From JASHVB01 sp963762885 (GTDB lineage Bacteria; Pseudomonadota; Alphaproteobacteria; Acetobacterales; Acetobacteraceae): 64,000 bases of DNA. The DNA is taken from positions 124,001-188,000 of the forward strand of contig CAVXNH010000077.1 of NCBI GenBank assembly GCA_963762885.1. The letters run 5' to 3'. Shown here piece by piece: positions 44,559 to 54,492 of the stretch; position 1 is the stretch's first letter; the number at the start of each line of letters is the position of its first letter. The translations under genes and the position numbers were made by a program. The notes below the pieces were generated by a model. The model saw only the letters and a program-made list of their open reading frames with translations. It made no database searches and was not told the DNA's origin.

Positions 44559-45182
44559 CCACGCAAAACCCCACAAAACCGGCGTGGCGCGCCATGATCG
44601 AGTGGCGCACTGCCTCGCCGCATGGCGAAAAACGAGGTGCCTCCTGACTCTACCAGCTCGAACACATCAGGGCACAGAATGGGTGCAGCGCTTGCGAAAC
44701 AAATTAGGTTGCGCTGGTATCGATGGGTTCCGCATGCGCTTCACCCATCGGGTTTGCGGTCGCTGCAAAGTCTTAGATTTCGGTCATTCCAGTGACGGCG
44801 AACGTCTACTTGAGCGTAGGGCATAGGTCGCAAAGAATGACTTGATGGGGCGCTACCCAGCCGTTGAAGCATTGAGCCCGAACGTCCGCTTCCCTTAAGG
44901 AGAACCGGCGTTCGGTCGCAGCGTCCTGATGGTGTCGGCGTGTTGTCGATGCTACGCCGGAATGGCACAAAACTTGGTGTTCGTGCGGGAACAAGTCCTC
45001 CAGGCGATCGCGCTGCAAATTCCGTATCATGGCCGGCGAAGGCCGACCACCCACGGCTTTTCGTGTTGCCAGCAGCGAAGTCGTGGGTGGCCGGGCCAGG
45101 CCCGGCCATGACACAGAGCGTTGCGGCGCGACCATCCGAAGCAGTTATTCTCCCGCGGCTCCTTACATGAAACGCCGCGACC
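44559..45182. other. Intergenic region with a palindrome
   Basis: About 620 bases, no supported gene. Near 45030-45112 the segment ATGGCCGGCGAAGGCCGACC ACCCACGGCTTTTCG (in two parts) is mirrored by CGAAGTCGTGGGTGGCCGGG and GGCCCGGCCATGAC, another GTCATGGCC-type palindrome. The rest (44640-44900) has no recognisable feature. Confidence 0.5.
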
Positions 45183-46520
45183 TCACCGGGCGGAAAGCCG
45201 ATCGCGAGCCGAACGCAACGCCGCATCGAGCGCCTCCTGGTCCATGGCGACGGCAGGTGCGCGCGCCATGCACTCTCCTGCTGCCTCGACCGCCATAAGA
45301 ATGGCTTTGCGTTGCTCGTCAGTGCGTAGCTGCGGGGCTAGGCGGGCATAGGTCTGCAATAGCCGCATCAGCACCGCCGGACTGCCCGCCCCCGCCTCGC
45401 GTATCAGATCGAATGCGGCCCGCACGATGCTCGCTATCCGCAGCGGTGGCATCAGCAGCCGCGGCTGGCCGTGACGGTCGCACCACACACCGTCGGGGTT
45501 CGGCAGCGCAACCAGCATCCGCAGGGCGTCGCCCAACCAGTCGATGCAGCTCAAGCCGGTATAGGTATCGTTGATCGCCGGGCTGAGTGCACGGATCGCA
45601 ATCTCCGAGAGTTGGGCGAAGGCGAACTCTATGTCCTGTTCGAGGGTGCGATACTGGCCCATCACCACCGCACCATGGATCGCCGGCGCCAGATCCGCGC
45701 CCTGCGCTGCCGGCAGAATATACGCAAGCGCCTCGCCCTCAAGCACAAACTGGCCAGGCCGGAACGCCATGCAAATGACCGCTGCATGTCGATCGGCCGC
45801 GAGCACAAGGCGCTCGTGGCCGATCCGCTGCATATAGCCGCTGGTCACTGCTGCAACCTGCTTGCCTTCGGCAGCGCAGCGGTCTCGCAAGACCTGCATC
45901 GTCTCGTCTGCCGGGCCGCCGGCCGTTACGATCCCCCGAGGCAGCGACAGTTCGGAAATCGCCGCATACAGGTTCTCGACGATGTGCGGCAGCAAGTTGT
46001 TGGTCTGGATCGCCTGCGCTACCCGGTTGTTGTAAACCACGAGATAGCCGAAGCTTACCAGAACGAGGCCGACACTGGTCAGCACCGTGAGCTGCGGCAC
46101 AAACTCGGTATTCCCGCGCCGGCCGGCGACGACGAAGGTTACCAGGCTGTGCAAAAACGTCGCCAGGAACAACCCGAGCGTCACGTGCATCGTACGGTCG
46201 CGCAGGAAATACGTAATCAGCCGCGGCCCGAACTGGCTGGCCGCCATTGAGAACACCAGCAGCGTTACCGAGAAGATCAGCGCGAGCACCGTACTGACCG
46301 AGCCGAGGATCGCACCCAGGATCGCCCGCGCATCATCGAGGTTGCCGACCGAAACCCAATACGGCAGTGGCGGCAACAGCCGGTTGGCGCGGAGGCTGTC
46401 CAGCACCAGCGTGACGGCGAGCATGACCATGACCACGCCGGCGATTTCGAAGGGCACCACGACCAGATTTGTGCCAGGCACGACACGACTGGCGCGACCG
46501 AAGTGTTTGAAGCCGAACAT
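45183..46520 (-). CDS. DUF2254 membrane protein
   Basis: 445 residues. Four hydrophobic helices in the first 170 residues (FEIAGVVMVMLAVTLVLDSL, VSTVLALIFSVTLLVFSMAA, LGLFLATFLHSLVTFVVAG, LTSVGLVLVSFGYLVVYNNR), with the family motif SQFGPRLITYFLRDR. A large cytoplasmic part follows (IRALSPAINDTYTGLSCIDW LGDALRML). DUF2254 is a predicted membrane protein family of unknown function. Ends near the next gene cluster on the same strand (patatin) 14 bases away. Confidence 0.92.
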   Translation of the reverse strand: MFGFKHFGRASRVVPGTNLVVVPFEIAGVVMVMLAVTLVLDSLRANRLLPPLPYWVSVGNLDDARAILGAILGSVSTVLALIFSVTLLVFSMAASQFGPRLITYFLRDRTMHVTLGLFLATFLHSLVTFVVAGRRGNTEFVPQLTVLTSVGLVLVSFGYLVVYNNRVAQAIQTNNLLPHIVENLYAAISELSLPRGIVTAGGPADETMQVLRDRCAAEGKQVAAVTSGYMQRIGHERLVLAADRHAAVICMAFRPGQFVLEGEALAYILPAAQGADLAPAIHGAVVMGQYRTLEQDIEFAFAQLSEIAIRALSPAINDTYTGLSCIDWLGDALRMLVALPNPDGVWCDRHGQPRLLMPPLRIASIVRAAFDLIREAGAGSPAVLMRLLQTYARLAPQLRTDEQRKAILMAVEAAGECMARAPAVAMDQEALDAALRSARDRLSAR

Positions 46521-46534
46521 CCGTCAATTCTCGG

Positions 46535-47767
46535 TTAAACCGGCGGCTTTTTTACCCACTCGTAACCTTGCCGGGCACGTTGGTAGCCGTAGTCGAACAG
46601 GTCCCGCATATAGCCCTGGTCGAAGGGCGCGGGCAGTTTCTCGGTAAAGTCGGGGCCGATATAGGCGAGATTGAAGGCAATGCCGTCGTGCAGTGTTGTG
46701 TTGTACATGCAACTCACATCGTTCATGCCGCTGGCTGAGATCATGGTGGCAATGGCGCGGCCGGCGATGCTCAGCGTGCTGCGCTCTGTCGTTGCGCCCT
46801 CCGGGTCAAGGCGGCCGTTGCGAATGACATAGGCAACCGCCGGCACGACGAATTGTCCGTCAGCCATGCGTACGCGCCGCAGCCGTGTCACGGCAGCCGG
46901 GTAGAGGAACGCCTGGGCGAAGGCACCGCCATCCACATGCATCTCCTGATACGGCTTCCCGTCCAGCGTCACGTCGAACATGGTCGGCGGAAACGCGCCG
47001 GGAATGGCAGCGGAGGCGAGCAATACACGTCGAACTGTGTCTAGCGCGCGCGGATGTCCGCTGGCGGCGATCGCCCCGATATTCCAGATCACCGGTTGCT
47101 GGGCATCGAGGTCCGAGGTCGCGATCAGCAGCAGGCGCCCATCCGCGTAGCCCTTGGCAATCGCGGCCAGCATCGCCTCGTCGAGGTAGCCGGAGATGGT
47201 CCCGAACAGCGGGGAATTGTCGGCCATCGCATCGTCGAACAGGGCGGCGGTGATGGAGCGCTTCGAGAGCACTCGGGCCGGCGAGAGGTCGGTATAGACG
47301 GTGCGCAGTTGCGGGTCGTAGCTGGAGCCGAGATAAGCGAACGGGGCAGTGAGCGCGCCGGTGCTGATGCCGGTCACCAACTCGAATACAGGCCGTGTGC
47401 CTTGCTCCGACCAGCCGCACAGCACCCCCGCGCCGAACGCGCCATTCTCGCCGCCGCCGGACACCGCCAGCAATTGCACCTCGGGCAATGGCGCGTTCGG
47501 CGCCAAACCTTGCGCCTGCCGCAGGCGATCCACGGAGGCCATGAACTCAGCCTCAAGTGGCTCGGTTCCGTAGAACGGGAAGAAGCGCTCGTTCGGCACC
47601 CCGAGCACGCTGGCTTGGGTGGTACGCCCGATTGGCACTGCCGTCCCGCGCGCTGGCACGCTGCACCCCCCCAACACGGCCGCGGCGCCGCCGGCTGCAA
47701 GGCCGAAACAGTCCCGGCGATGCAGCAACCGAAGCGTGCCGATATTTCGAGTCCATTCCGTAGGCAT
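46535..47767 (-). CDS. Patatin-like phospholipase, lipoprotein
   Basis: 410 residues. The N-terminus FGLAAGGAAAVLGGCSVPAR has a lipobox (LGGC), so it is probably a lipoprotein. Patatin motifs: oxyanion loop AVSGGGENGAFGAGVLCGW, nucleophile GISTGAL (GXSXG, Ser) and DGGAF (Asp of the Ser-Asp dyad). It hydrolyses acyl esters of phospholipids in the family. Followed by the DUF2254 gene 14 bases downstream on the same strand, suggesting co-transcription and an envelope role. Confidence 0.9.
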   Translation of the reverse strand: MPTEWTRNIGTLRLLHRRDCFGLAAGGAAAVLGGCSVPARGTAVPIGRTTQASVLGVPNERFFPFYGTEPLEAEFMASVDRLRQAQGLAPNAPLPEVQLLAVSGGGENGAFGAGVLCGWSEQGTRPVFELVTGISTGALTAPFAYLGSSYDPQLRTVYTDLSPARVLSKRSITAALFDDAMADNSPLFGTISGYLDEAMLAAIAKGYADGRLLLIATSDLDAQQPVIWNIGAIAASGHPRALDTVRRVLLASAAIPGAFPPTMFDVTLDGKPYQEMHVDGGAFAQAFLYPAAVTRLRRVRMADGQFVVPAVAYVIRNGRLDPEGATTERSTLSIAGRAIATMISASGMNDVSCMYNTTLHDGIAFNLAYIGPDFTEKLPAPFDQGYMRDLFDYGYQRARQGYEWVKKPPV

Positions 47768-47856
47768 GGTTTTTCCCCGGCTGCTGGCGGATCATTGCCA
47801 TTCGAACCGACAATCCGCCAGAGGGTTGCCGCGCAACTCCGTCAGCCGCGGCAGCG

Positions 47857-48321
47857 TCAGCGACGGCGGGACAGCATCGGCCAATACACCTGCATTGTCG
47901 CGAAAATGTAGGCCGTGCTGATACCGAACAACAGCATGCCGCCAGCTGACTCCAACTCACCCACCATCCGCCAGTGCCCTATCAGCGTCAGTCCCGAGGC
48001 GCCGGCCGTGGTCATCGCTCCAACAGAGTAGAGCATTGCATCGGCGAACGACCCAAACGCTCCCAACCACACGTAGGCGGCCGCCCAGACCGTGGCCTCG
48101 ATGACATGCAGGGCAGCCAGCACCAGGCTGGCCGTTGCGACCACGCCAATGACGATCGGGACCACGCGCCATGGACGCAGGCCCGGGGGCACCAGCCGGA
48201 GCCGGAGCCGTAGCATGACGAACGCCATGATGACGACCCCGATCGCATGGATTGCTATGGTCAGAACGATCAGCGACAGGCCCCAGGCCCAGCTTGCGAA
48301 CGCCAACAGGTCGCCATCCAT
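47857..48321 (-). CDS. Two-helix ion-channel-like membrane protein with a degenerate selectivity filter
   Basis: 154 residues from ATG 48321. Helices at about 10-30, 46-68 and 125-145 flank a pore-like segment SFADAMLYSVGAMTTAGASG. In potassium channels of this fold the corresponding motif is TTxGYGD; here it is TTAGASG, so K+ selectivity is unlikely to be canonical. The segment HWRMVGELESAGGMLLFGIS TAYIF matches two-pore-like small channel families (LLGAIEGANGILLFG-type). Function uncertain. Confidence 0.65.
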   Translation of the reverse strand: MDGDLLAFASWAWGLSLIVLTIAIHAIGVVIMAFVMLRLRLRLVPPGLRPWRVVPIVIGVVATASLVLAALHVIEATVWAAAYVWLGAFGSFADAMLYSVGAMTTAGASGLTLIGHWRMVGELESAGGMLLFGISTAYIFATMQVYWPMLSRRR

Positions 48322-48431
48322 TGGCGTTCCTACCCTCCTCGGAACAGGCCGCTGTCCACGACCGGACAACCAATGATCTGCTCTGGATCACAGCCTATCC
48401 TCGCGACATGGTGTGTCCATCCGCCGGGCAC

Positions 48432-49280
48432 TCAGAAGATCAGGGTGACCTGCGTCCGGAGCTGCCAGGTCGAGCCGTATTCCGGCCGCAGCGCGTTGTA
48501 GTAGGCGCCGATGGAGAAATTCACCGGCAACTTGCCGCCGATCTTCACCACTCTGCCGACATTCGCGCCGACCGGCAGCGTCCACGCGTTGTTGCCGGAC
48601 GTGAGCCAGTTTGCCGTGATGATCGGGGAGGTGCCGACATACCAGCCGCCGCCGAAATTGTAGTTTGCGAACGGCTGCACCAGGAAGGTGTCATAGCGTG
48701 TGCCGCCGGGCGCCGGGGTGCCTCCGAACGACCAGATATTGTTGGCCAGCGCGCCGACCACCCACGGCCCTTTCATATAGACGAGCGCGGCGGTCGGGCC
48801 GGCGCCCCAGACGTTCGAACCCAGGGTCTTGTTGCTGATCGTCGGAATCTGGATTGCCGGTCCGACGGCCCATAGCCAGCCATCGGTGGGGTTCTTCGGC
48901 GACAGGAACGCCGAGAAGGTGATTGGGCCGGTGCCGAACGGCACGGTCTGCGCCGGCTGGAACGAGGGCTGCCAGACCAACGGCAGAATGGTGCGTGTGA
49001 TCACGTTCCAGTCGTCGTTGATATGGATGGGGATCACCGGCTGGACATTCAGAATGTCCTGCGTGCCCTGGTGCGGGCCGGTATTGAAGTTGGTGTTGTT
49101 CTGAAACGGGAAGCTATAGAGGTCGCCGATCGGATTCTGGAGCTTCTTGGCCAGATCGGTCGCGCTTTCGCCGGCGTCGGCATCCGCCGGCGGGGTTGGC
49201 GCCGCCGTCTGCGCGGCGGCACCGAACGAGAGGAGCGACAATGCAAGCAGGCCTGCACTTAGTGTGATTAGACGCGACAT
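48432..49280 (-). CDS. Outer membrane beta-barrel transporter-like protein (neuromedin U family annotation)
   Basis: 282 residues: signal peptide (LSAGLLALSLLSFGAAAQTA), then PIGDLYSFPFQNNTNFNTG, QDILNVQPVIPIHINDDWNV, ITRTILPLVWQP and alternating strands ending QLRTQVTLIF, a terminal aromatic typical of barrels. These proteins are often annotated neuromedin U-like from a spurious domain match; they are outer membrane barrels of unknown cargo. Confidence 0.82.
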   Translation of the reverse strand: MSRLITLSAGLLALSLLSFGAAAQTAAPTPPADADAGESATDLAKKLQNPIGDLYSFPFQNNTNFNTGPHQGTQDILNVQPVIPIHINDDWNVITRTILPLVWQPSFQPAQTVPFGTGPITFSAFLSPKNPTDGWLWAVGPAIQIPTISNKTLGSNVWGAGPTAALVYMKGPWVVGALANNIWSFGGTPAPGGTRYDTFLVQPFANYNFGGGWYVGTSPIITANWLTSGNNAWTLPVGANVGRVVKIGGKLPVNFSIGAYYNALRPEYGSTWQLRTQVTLIF

Positions 49281-49839
49281 GACAGTTGTCTCCGTGCGTA
49301 TTGAAATGGACTCACCCTGTTAGTTGCCCGCCGTGCTCGCCAGCCACGAAACGCCGAACGTGGTGGCAAGGGCGGCCTTTACCGTTGACCGGAACGATAG
49401 CCGCTGGTTCATCTTCCCACTTCCCCTTCTCTTTTGGTTCGCTGGCCTGGCACATGTTCTCGTAGCGGCAGGCACCTCCCGGCTCGCTCCCCAGCGAACA
49501 ATGACGTTCCAGGTCAGCCTTCTGCCTGGTCCTCGACCTGGAAATCAGGCCTACCGGGCGCGAGATAGTCGGAGCTCCGAGTTGCCCGCTATGCCGTTTG
49601 AGCAGCCCGGCCATCATTTTCATACGGTGTCGGCGCGCCGCGACGCCGGCCATCGCGCCGGCTTCGGCACTGCCGCCGATGAGCCCACCTGATGGAACAA
49701 GCTCCCCCGTCAGCAGTACATGTACGGTTCGTATCGCTTTGGGGTCAGGCGATCGCATTGATCTGGATCAATGGGCCGGAGGTTCGCCTTGGATCGGTTC
49801 CCCCGTTCAGGCGCACGGCCCTATGATCTTTCTCTCCGA
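49281..49839. other. Intergenic region, possible intron-like or repeat remnant
   Basis: About 560 bases with no supported gene. The stretch 49676-49735 contains GAGCCCACCTGATGGAACAA followed by GTACATGTACGGTTCG, which resembles segments near the end of bacterial group II introns. No reverse transcriptase is present, so at most a fragment remains. Confidence 0.35.
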
Positions 49840-51137
49840 TCAGAAGTTTTTGAAGGTGACACGCAACGAAAATACGGCTGCGACGCTGGTGTTCGGGGCG
49901 AACACCGGATTCACATAGATCTGCACGTCCGGCGTGACCTGCATCGCCTTGAACACGGTGTAGTTGTAGTAAAATTCCGCCCCCCATTCCGCACTCCGTG
50001 CCGGACTGCCTACGGCACTCTGGTTTGTCTTGTTCCAGTCCAGTCCGAGCCCCGCCTGGTCGAGCCGATTGCGGCCGAATGGATTGTTCACGATCCCACC
50101 GAACGCAACCGATGTCTCGATCGGCGCGGCGTTGCCCGAGGCGTTGTTGGCTCGCAGAAACAGCCCATACGTCGCGTTCAGATTTTGCACGGCACTGAAC
50201 GAAATGCCTTGCGACGCGCTCGGCTGCTGCGGCACCGCCGGCTGGTCGTAATAGAGGACGCTATATGCGCCGCCGTCCAGAATGGTCGGCTGCCATTGTG
50301 CAAACAGTGCGTAGGCGATCTTACCATCGCCGAAGCCGTTGGTGGTCAGTGCGTGTCCGGTGATGTCGGTAGCGCTTTGCAGGCCGGCGGCGAACTTCAG
50401 CACGCTGTTCGGCGTTATCACCGCATAGGCGCCGGTCCCGGCATTTGCATAGGTCTGCGTGCCGTTCTGAGCAAGCGGGTAGCTGATGAAATTGGTCTGG
50501 GCATTGCCAGCGTAATTATTGCCGTCACCCTGTGCGAACGAATACTGGCCGACGGAGACGGCCAGCCAATTGCCGGGGAAGGTGTGGGTGTAGGTGATCT
50601 GCGAGTACCTGGTACCCATTGGTACCCCAGTCGTTCGGCTCCGCCAGAAGGCCCATGCTGTCCTGCTGGGACCTGGTGTTCGCGTGGGTCCAGAACTGGT
50701 TCCCCTGAAAGCTGAAGGTAAAGGCACCCGAGCCGATCGCCGTATTGGTGAAAGGCGTCCAGATTACCGTCGGAGAATAGATGATTTCGGCGACACCGGG
50801 CCCGCCTTTCGGCGTGCCCCACTGGCCGAACATTGAGAACGGCATCGCGAACTGGACGTTCAGATCGTTCTGGATCTTGTCCTTGACGGCAAGGTACTGA
50901 TCGTATGCGCCATTAAGATCGGCGGTAATCGCCTGCGTGAAGTCTGTCGAAATCGGCCGGTGGTGTGAGGTCGACCCGAAGTTGCGCCCCGGGTGGCCCC
51001 CACGCTCCCACGCCATCGCCTTTTCCCGCGGACTGTGAATGGGCGACGCCGCTTATCGCCTGCAGCGCGCAAAAGACGAGCATCGCCAGGCGATTGCATG
51101 TGCCGCCCTGCCGCAGCCGGGACAGAGAACTTCTCAA
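49840..51137 (-). CDS. OprB-type carbohydrate porin, with two extra-base frameshifts (near 50609-50617 and 50950-50952)
   Basis: Three frames join into one protein: signal peptide region LAMLVFCALQAISGVAHSQS and WGPPGAQLRVDLTPPAD, then FTQAITADLNGAYDQYLAVK, DKIQNDLNVQFAMPFSMFGQ and FTFSFQGNQFWTHANT, then YSQITYTHTFPGNWLAVSVG QYSFAQGDGNN and VAFGGIVNNPFGRNRLDQAG, ending VAAVFSLRVTFKNF (terminal Phe of a barrel). Removing one T and one G gives continuity. The start is probably TTG 51137, overlapping the stop of the upstream gene. Imports sugars or similar across the outer membrane. Confidence 0.83.
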
Positions 51138-51502
51138 GCGCGTAATTCGTTGCGACAGGCGTCGGTGAAAACCCGAAGTGATTTCTGCTCCGTCGTTGGC
51201 GCAATTTCATGTCTGCTGAAATCGCGATTGGGCAGGTAATCGATTTCGCTGATCTTCCTGATGGTCTCAACTGCCGTCGACACAACATCGGCGGGTGCAA
51301 ATAACCGCAATCGGCCGATGGTTGCATAGATCCGGACGAACTTCGATGGATCAATCTGCTTGCGGGTCAGGGCATCCATATACAATATCGACGCCTCCTC
51401 GATGAAAATTCCATGGAACCGTTGTCGCCACGCCACTTTGTCGACATGCCGGTTGTCGCAACTCTGCGCACGTTGAGCGAGCGAGGTGGTCTCGATCGCC
51501 AT
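51134..51502 (-). CDS. Hypothetical protein
   Basis: 122 residues from ATG 51502 (GGGAG 13 bases upstream). Sequence WRQRFHGIFIEEASILYMDA, KQIDPSKFVRIYATIGRLRL FAPADVV, then DYLPNRDFSRHEIAPTTEQK ends CRNELRA. A conserved soluble helical family of unknown function; homologues usually have an N-terminal membrane region that is missing here, so it may be truncated. Its stop overlaps the porin start. Confidence 0.6.
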   Translation of the reverse strand: MAIETTSLAQRAQSCDNRHVDKVAWRQRFHGIFIEEASILYMDALTRKQIDPSKFVRIYATIGRLRLFAPADVVSTAVETIRKISEIDYLPNRDFSRHEIAPTTEQKSLRVFTDACRNELRA

Positions 51503-51813
51503 CACTGCACCGCTCCCTTTTCTGGCGAACGTATCTCGTCGTTGTGTTCCCGACCAAGGCGTCCGGACGAGCAGCCTGAGTTTACCTTGGTCGCATTGTT
51601 CCGGGCCAGCCTCATTGATTTGGATCGACGATGCCAGTCGTGATGTCCGCCCGGCGCCCGGGACGGGGTGCGCCGCAGGGTCGCTTCCCGGCAATTCCGA
51701 CGAAATGCGCGGCTACCGCCGACCTGGGTTGGCAGGCGACAGTCAAACCGCCCCGCGATCGGCTAGCGATAGCCCCTGCTGACCGTGGCTCCCCGCTCCC
51801 CTACACTCGTCCG
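51503..51813. other. Intergenic region between divergent genes
   Basis: About 310 bases with the promoters of the hypothetical/porin pair (left) and the NUDIX/alaX pair (right). No clear motif or repeat found. Confidence 0.4.
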
Positions 51814-52461
51814 ATGAACCCACGCACCCACCCCCCGGTCGAGCCCAACCCCGGCACAGAGATCGAATCCCAGCAGCGCGTCTGGAACGGCCGCTTCCCG
51901 CTCGACGTCGTCCGCTTCCGCCACCGCCGCTTCGACGGCGCGCTCTCGGGCATCCGCACCTGGGAACTCTGGCGCCGCGGCCGCGCCGCCGCGGTGCTGC
52001 CGTGGGACCCCGATACGGACCAGGTCGTGCTGATCGAGCAATACCGGCTGCCCGCCCTGGCCGCCGGCATCGACCCGGTGCTGGTGGAACTCCCCGCCGG
52101 TCTGTGCGACGCCGGCGAGACCCCGGAGTACACCGCGCGTCGCGAAATGCTGGAGGAGATGGCCCTCCCGGTCACCACCCTCCATCCCATCGGCGATTTC
52201 CTGCTCACCCCCGGCGGTGCCGACGAGCTTTGCGCGCTGTATCTGGGCCGCGTCGTCGCGCCCGCGGCCGATACCGACGGTATCGCCGGCATCTCCGGCC
52301 TGGCTGACGAAAACGAGGACATCCGCACCCGCGTCTGGCCCGCCTCCCATGCTTTCGAGGCCGCACTCGCCGGACGGTTCGCCAATGTGGTGACGACGGT
52401 CGGTCTGCTATGGCTGGCGGCGCGGCACGATACGATGCGGGCCGCGTGGAGGACGCCATGA
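51814..52461 (+). CDS. NUDIX hydrolase, ADP-ribose pyrophosphatase type
   Basis: 215 residues from ATG 51814. DVVRFRHRRFDGALSGIRTW, AAVLPWDPDTDQVVLIEQYR and VELPAGLCDAGETPEYTARR then EMLEEMAL form the NUDIX box (G-x5-E-x7-REUxEExGU), with Ala in place of the last Gly. The PGGADELCALYLGRV region is typical of ADP-ribose pyrophosphatase (NudF-like), which hydrolyses ADP-ribose to AMP and ribose-5-phosphate. Overlaps alaX by four bases (ATGA). Confidence 0.92.
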   Translation: MNPRTHPPVEPNPGTEIESQQRVWNGRFPLDVVRFRHRRFDGALSGIRTWELWRRGRAAAVLPWDPDTDQVVLIEQYRLPALAAGIDPVLVELPAGLCDAGETPEYTARREMLEEMALPVTTLHPIGDFLLTPGGADELCALYLGRVVAPAADTDGIAGISGLADENEDIRTRVWPASHAFEAALAGRFANVVTTVGLLWLAARHDTMRAAWRTP

Positions 52462-53171
52462 CCGAGAAACTGTTCCAGGACGAACCGCAACGGCGCGCCA
52501 CCGAAGCGATGGTGCAGGCCAGTGCTGCGGAAGGCATCGTGCTTGACCGCACGGTGTTCTATGCCCGTGGCGGCGGCCAGCCCGGGGATATCGGCGTGCT
52601 GCGCTGGGACGGCGGCGAAACGCCGATCGCCGACACCGTGAAAGGCGAGGGCGATGCAATCCTGCACCTGCCTGCGCCAGGTGCCGCTCTGCCGCCTGTT
52701 GGTGCGACGGTGCAGGCCGAGATTGACTGGGACCGCCGCCACAAGCTGATGCGCATGCACACCGCGCTGCATCTGCTGTGCACCGTGATCAAGGGCGCCG
52801 CGGTGACCGGGGGCTCGGTCGGTGCGGATCGCTCCCGCCTGGATTTCGATCTGCCCAATCCGCCGCCGAAGGAAGCCGTGGAGGCCGGGCTGAATGCGCT
52901 GATCGAGGCGGACCATCCCGTGCGCATCGAATGGGTGGATGAGGCGGTGCTGGATGCCAATCCCGACCTGGTCCGCACCATGTCGGTGCAGCCGCCGCGC
53001 GGCAGCGGCCGGTTGCGGCTGATGCGTATCGGCGACGGCGACACGCCCGTCGATTTGCAGCCCTGCGGCGGCACGCATGTCGCACGTACCGGCGAGATCG
53101 GCCGCATTGCGGTTGTGAAAATAGAAAACAAGGGCAAACAGAACCGGCGCATCATCATCGCCCCGGCCTGA
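52458..53171 (+). CDS. alaX: Alanyl-tRNA editing protein AlaX
   Basis: 237 residues from ATG 52458, overlapping the NUDIX stop. DRTVFYARGGGQPGDIG, MRMHTALHLLC (first zinc His pair HTALH) and LQPCGGTHVARTGEIG (Cys and His of the second zinc site) are the signature of the AlaX/AlaRS editing domain that deacylates mischarged Ser- or Gly-tRNA(Ala). No synthetase domain is attached. Confidence 0.94.
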   Translation: MTEKLFQDEPQRRATEAMVQASAAEGIVLDRTVFYARGGGQPGDIGVLRWDGGETPIADTVKGEGDAILHLPAPGAALPPVGATVQAEIDWDRRHKLMRMHTALHLLCTVIKGAAVTGGSVGADRSRLDFDLPNPPPKEAVEAGLNALIEADHPVRIEWVDEAVLDANPDLVRTMSVQPPRGSGRLRLMRIGDGDTPVDLQPCGGTHVARTGEIGRIAVVKIENKGKQNRRIIIAPA

Positions 53172-53340
53172 GCGCTGCCCGAGGAGCGGTCCAGCCCAGC
53201 GTTTCAATTGTCATTGCGAGTTGACCGCCGGCCTGCGCCGGCCATGACACGGGGGACTGTTTCTTGCGAACGAAGCGAAGCAATCTCCCGCCCGACCGGC
53301 AGCTATCGCCGTGTCAGCCAACACGGGGAGGAATCGGCAA

Positions 53341-54105
53341 ATGGCATTCGACGCAGCAGCGGCAATCGACAGCTTCTGGGAGGCCGCGCAACGTGGCGAG
53401 TATTTTCCGAAAGAGTGGTACGACAAACTCGACCTCGATGCCGCCTATCGCATCCAGCTCGGCCTGATCGAACGTCGCTGCGCCAGGGGCGAGCAGCAGA
53501 TCGGTTGGAAAGTCGGCCTCACCGCGCCGGCCATCCAGCAGCAGTTCGGCTTCCATGAGCCGGTATTCGGCTGCATCCTGCACCGCGACGAGACCGGCCG
53601 TGCGTTCCGTCCCGACGAACTGATCAAGCCGGGTTTCGAGCCGGAACTCTGCTTGCGCATCGGCCGCGATCTCATCGGTAGTGTCACGCCGGAAGTGGCG
53701 CGCGAAGCGATCGACATGGTCTATCCCGCGCTCGAAATCATCGAAACGCGTGGCCCGTTCACCGAGCAAATCGCGTTGGCCATGGCGGATAATGCGCAGC
53801 AGAAGACGGTGGTGCTGGGCGCCGGCGTGGCGCTGCCGCGCGATCTGGCGCTCGATCGGGTGACGGCGAGCGTCAGGATCAACGGCACGGTCGTTGCCAC
53901 CGGAAGCGGTGATGCCGTGCTGGGCAATCCGGTCAATTCCGTCGTGTGGCTTGCCGGCAAGCTGCGCGAATACGGGCGTATGTTGAAGGCTGGCGACATC
54001 ATCATGTCGGGGTCGTTCACGCGCCAATTCCCCATCGCGCCGGGTGATCGAATTCAGGTCGTGTTCGCCGGGGTCGGCACTGTGGAAACGTCGATGTCGC
54101 AGTGA
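53341..54105 (+). CDS. 2-keto-4-pentenoate hydratase-type enzyme (FAH superfamily)
   Basis: 254 residues from ATG 53341 (GGGGAGGAA upstream). DAAYRIQLGLIERRCARGEQ, IGWKVGLTAPAIQQQFGF, PVFGCILHRD, KPGFEPELCLRIGRDL (metal-binding ExE-type acid residues), VYPALEIIETRG and DIIMSGSFTRQFPIAPGDRI match hydratases of meta-cleavage pathways (2-oxopent-4-enoate or 2-oxo-hept-3-enedioate hydratase). No other meta-cleavage gene is nearby. Confidence 0.88.
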   Translation: MAFDAAAAIDSFWEAAQRGEYFPKEWYDKLDLDAAYRIQLGLIERRCARGEQQIGWKVGLTAPAIQQQFGFHEPVFGCILHRDETGRAFRPDELIKPGFEPELCLRIGRDLIGSVTPEVAREAIDMVYPALEIIETRGPFTEQIALAMADNAQQKTVVLGAGVALPRDLALDRVTASVRINGTVVATGSGDAVLGNPVNSVVWLAGKLREYGRMLKAGDIIMSGSFTRQFPIAPGDRIQVVFAGVGTVETSMSQ

Positions 54106-54492
54106 CAAGCGCAGGCTGAAGGTTCGAACAACGTTGCTGCTGCTGAGAAAAATCCCCAGTAACAGACAATGGTATTCAGGGAGGTGAGCCAGCCCGCGAA
54201 CGGACTGGCCCTCCCTCCTACCGAGGTTTAATAATGATCTTGACGGTTACGCCTACGATCACCATTATCCAGGACGGGAGATGGCAATGGTTGTGCATTG
54301 CTTCTCTCCTTCTGATCGCCGGTCGGGGTCATTCCCGGCCGGCTTTCGCATTCTGGGGCAGCGAATCCGAACAAATCGTTGACGCGCTCCTGACGGATCG
54401 TCCGGTTCCGCCGCAATCCCCTGTGCAGCATGCCCCCACATGCTGCTAGTCTGCTCGTCAGGGAAGGCTCAGCGAAAAGGAGATGGACCCCC
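54106..54492. other. Intergenic region with a hairpin
   Basis: About 390 bases. A GC-rich hairpin at about 54178-54219 (GGGAGGTGAGCCAGCCCGCG mirrored by GGACTGGCCCTCCCT) could terminate the hydratase transcript. A 71-codon frame at 54234-54449 has a GAGG upstream and one hydrophobic stretch, but no recognisable family. Confidence 0.4.

Noticed and set aside
54234..54449. 71-codon plus-strand frame as a real gene
   Set aside because: A GAGG lies upstream and there is one hydrophobic segment, but no family resemblance or supporting context.
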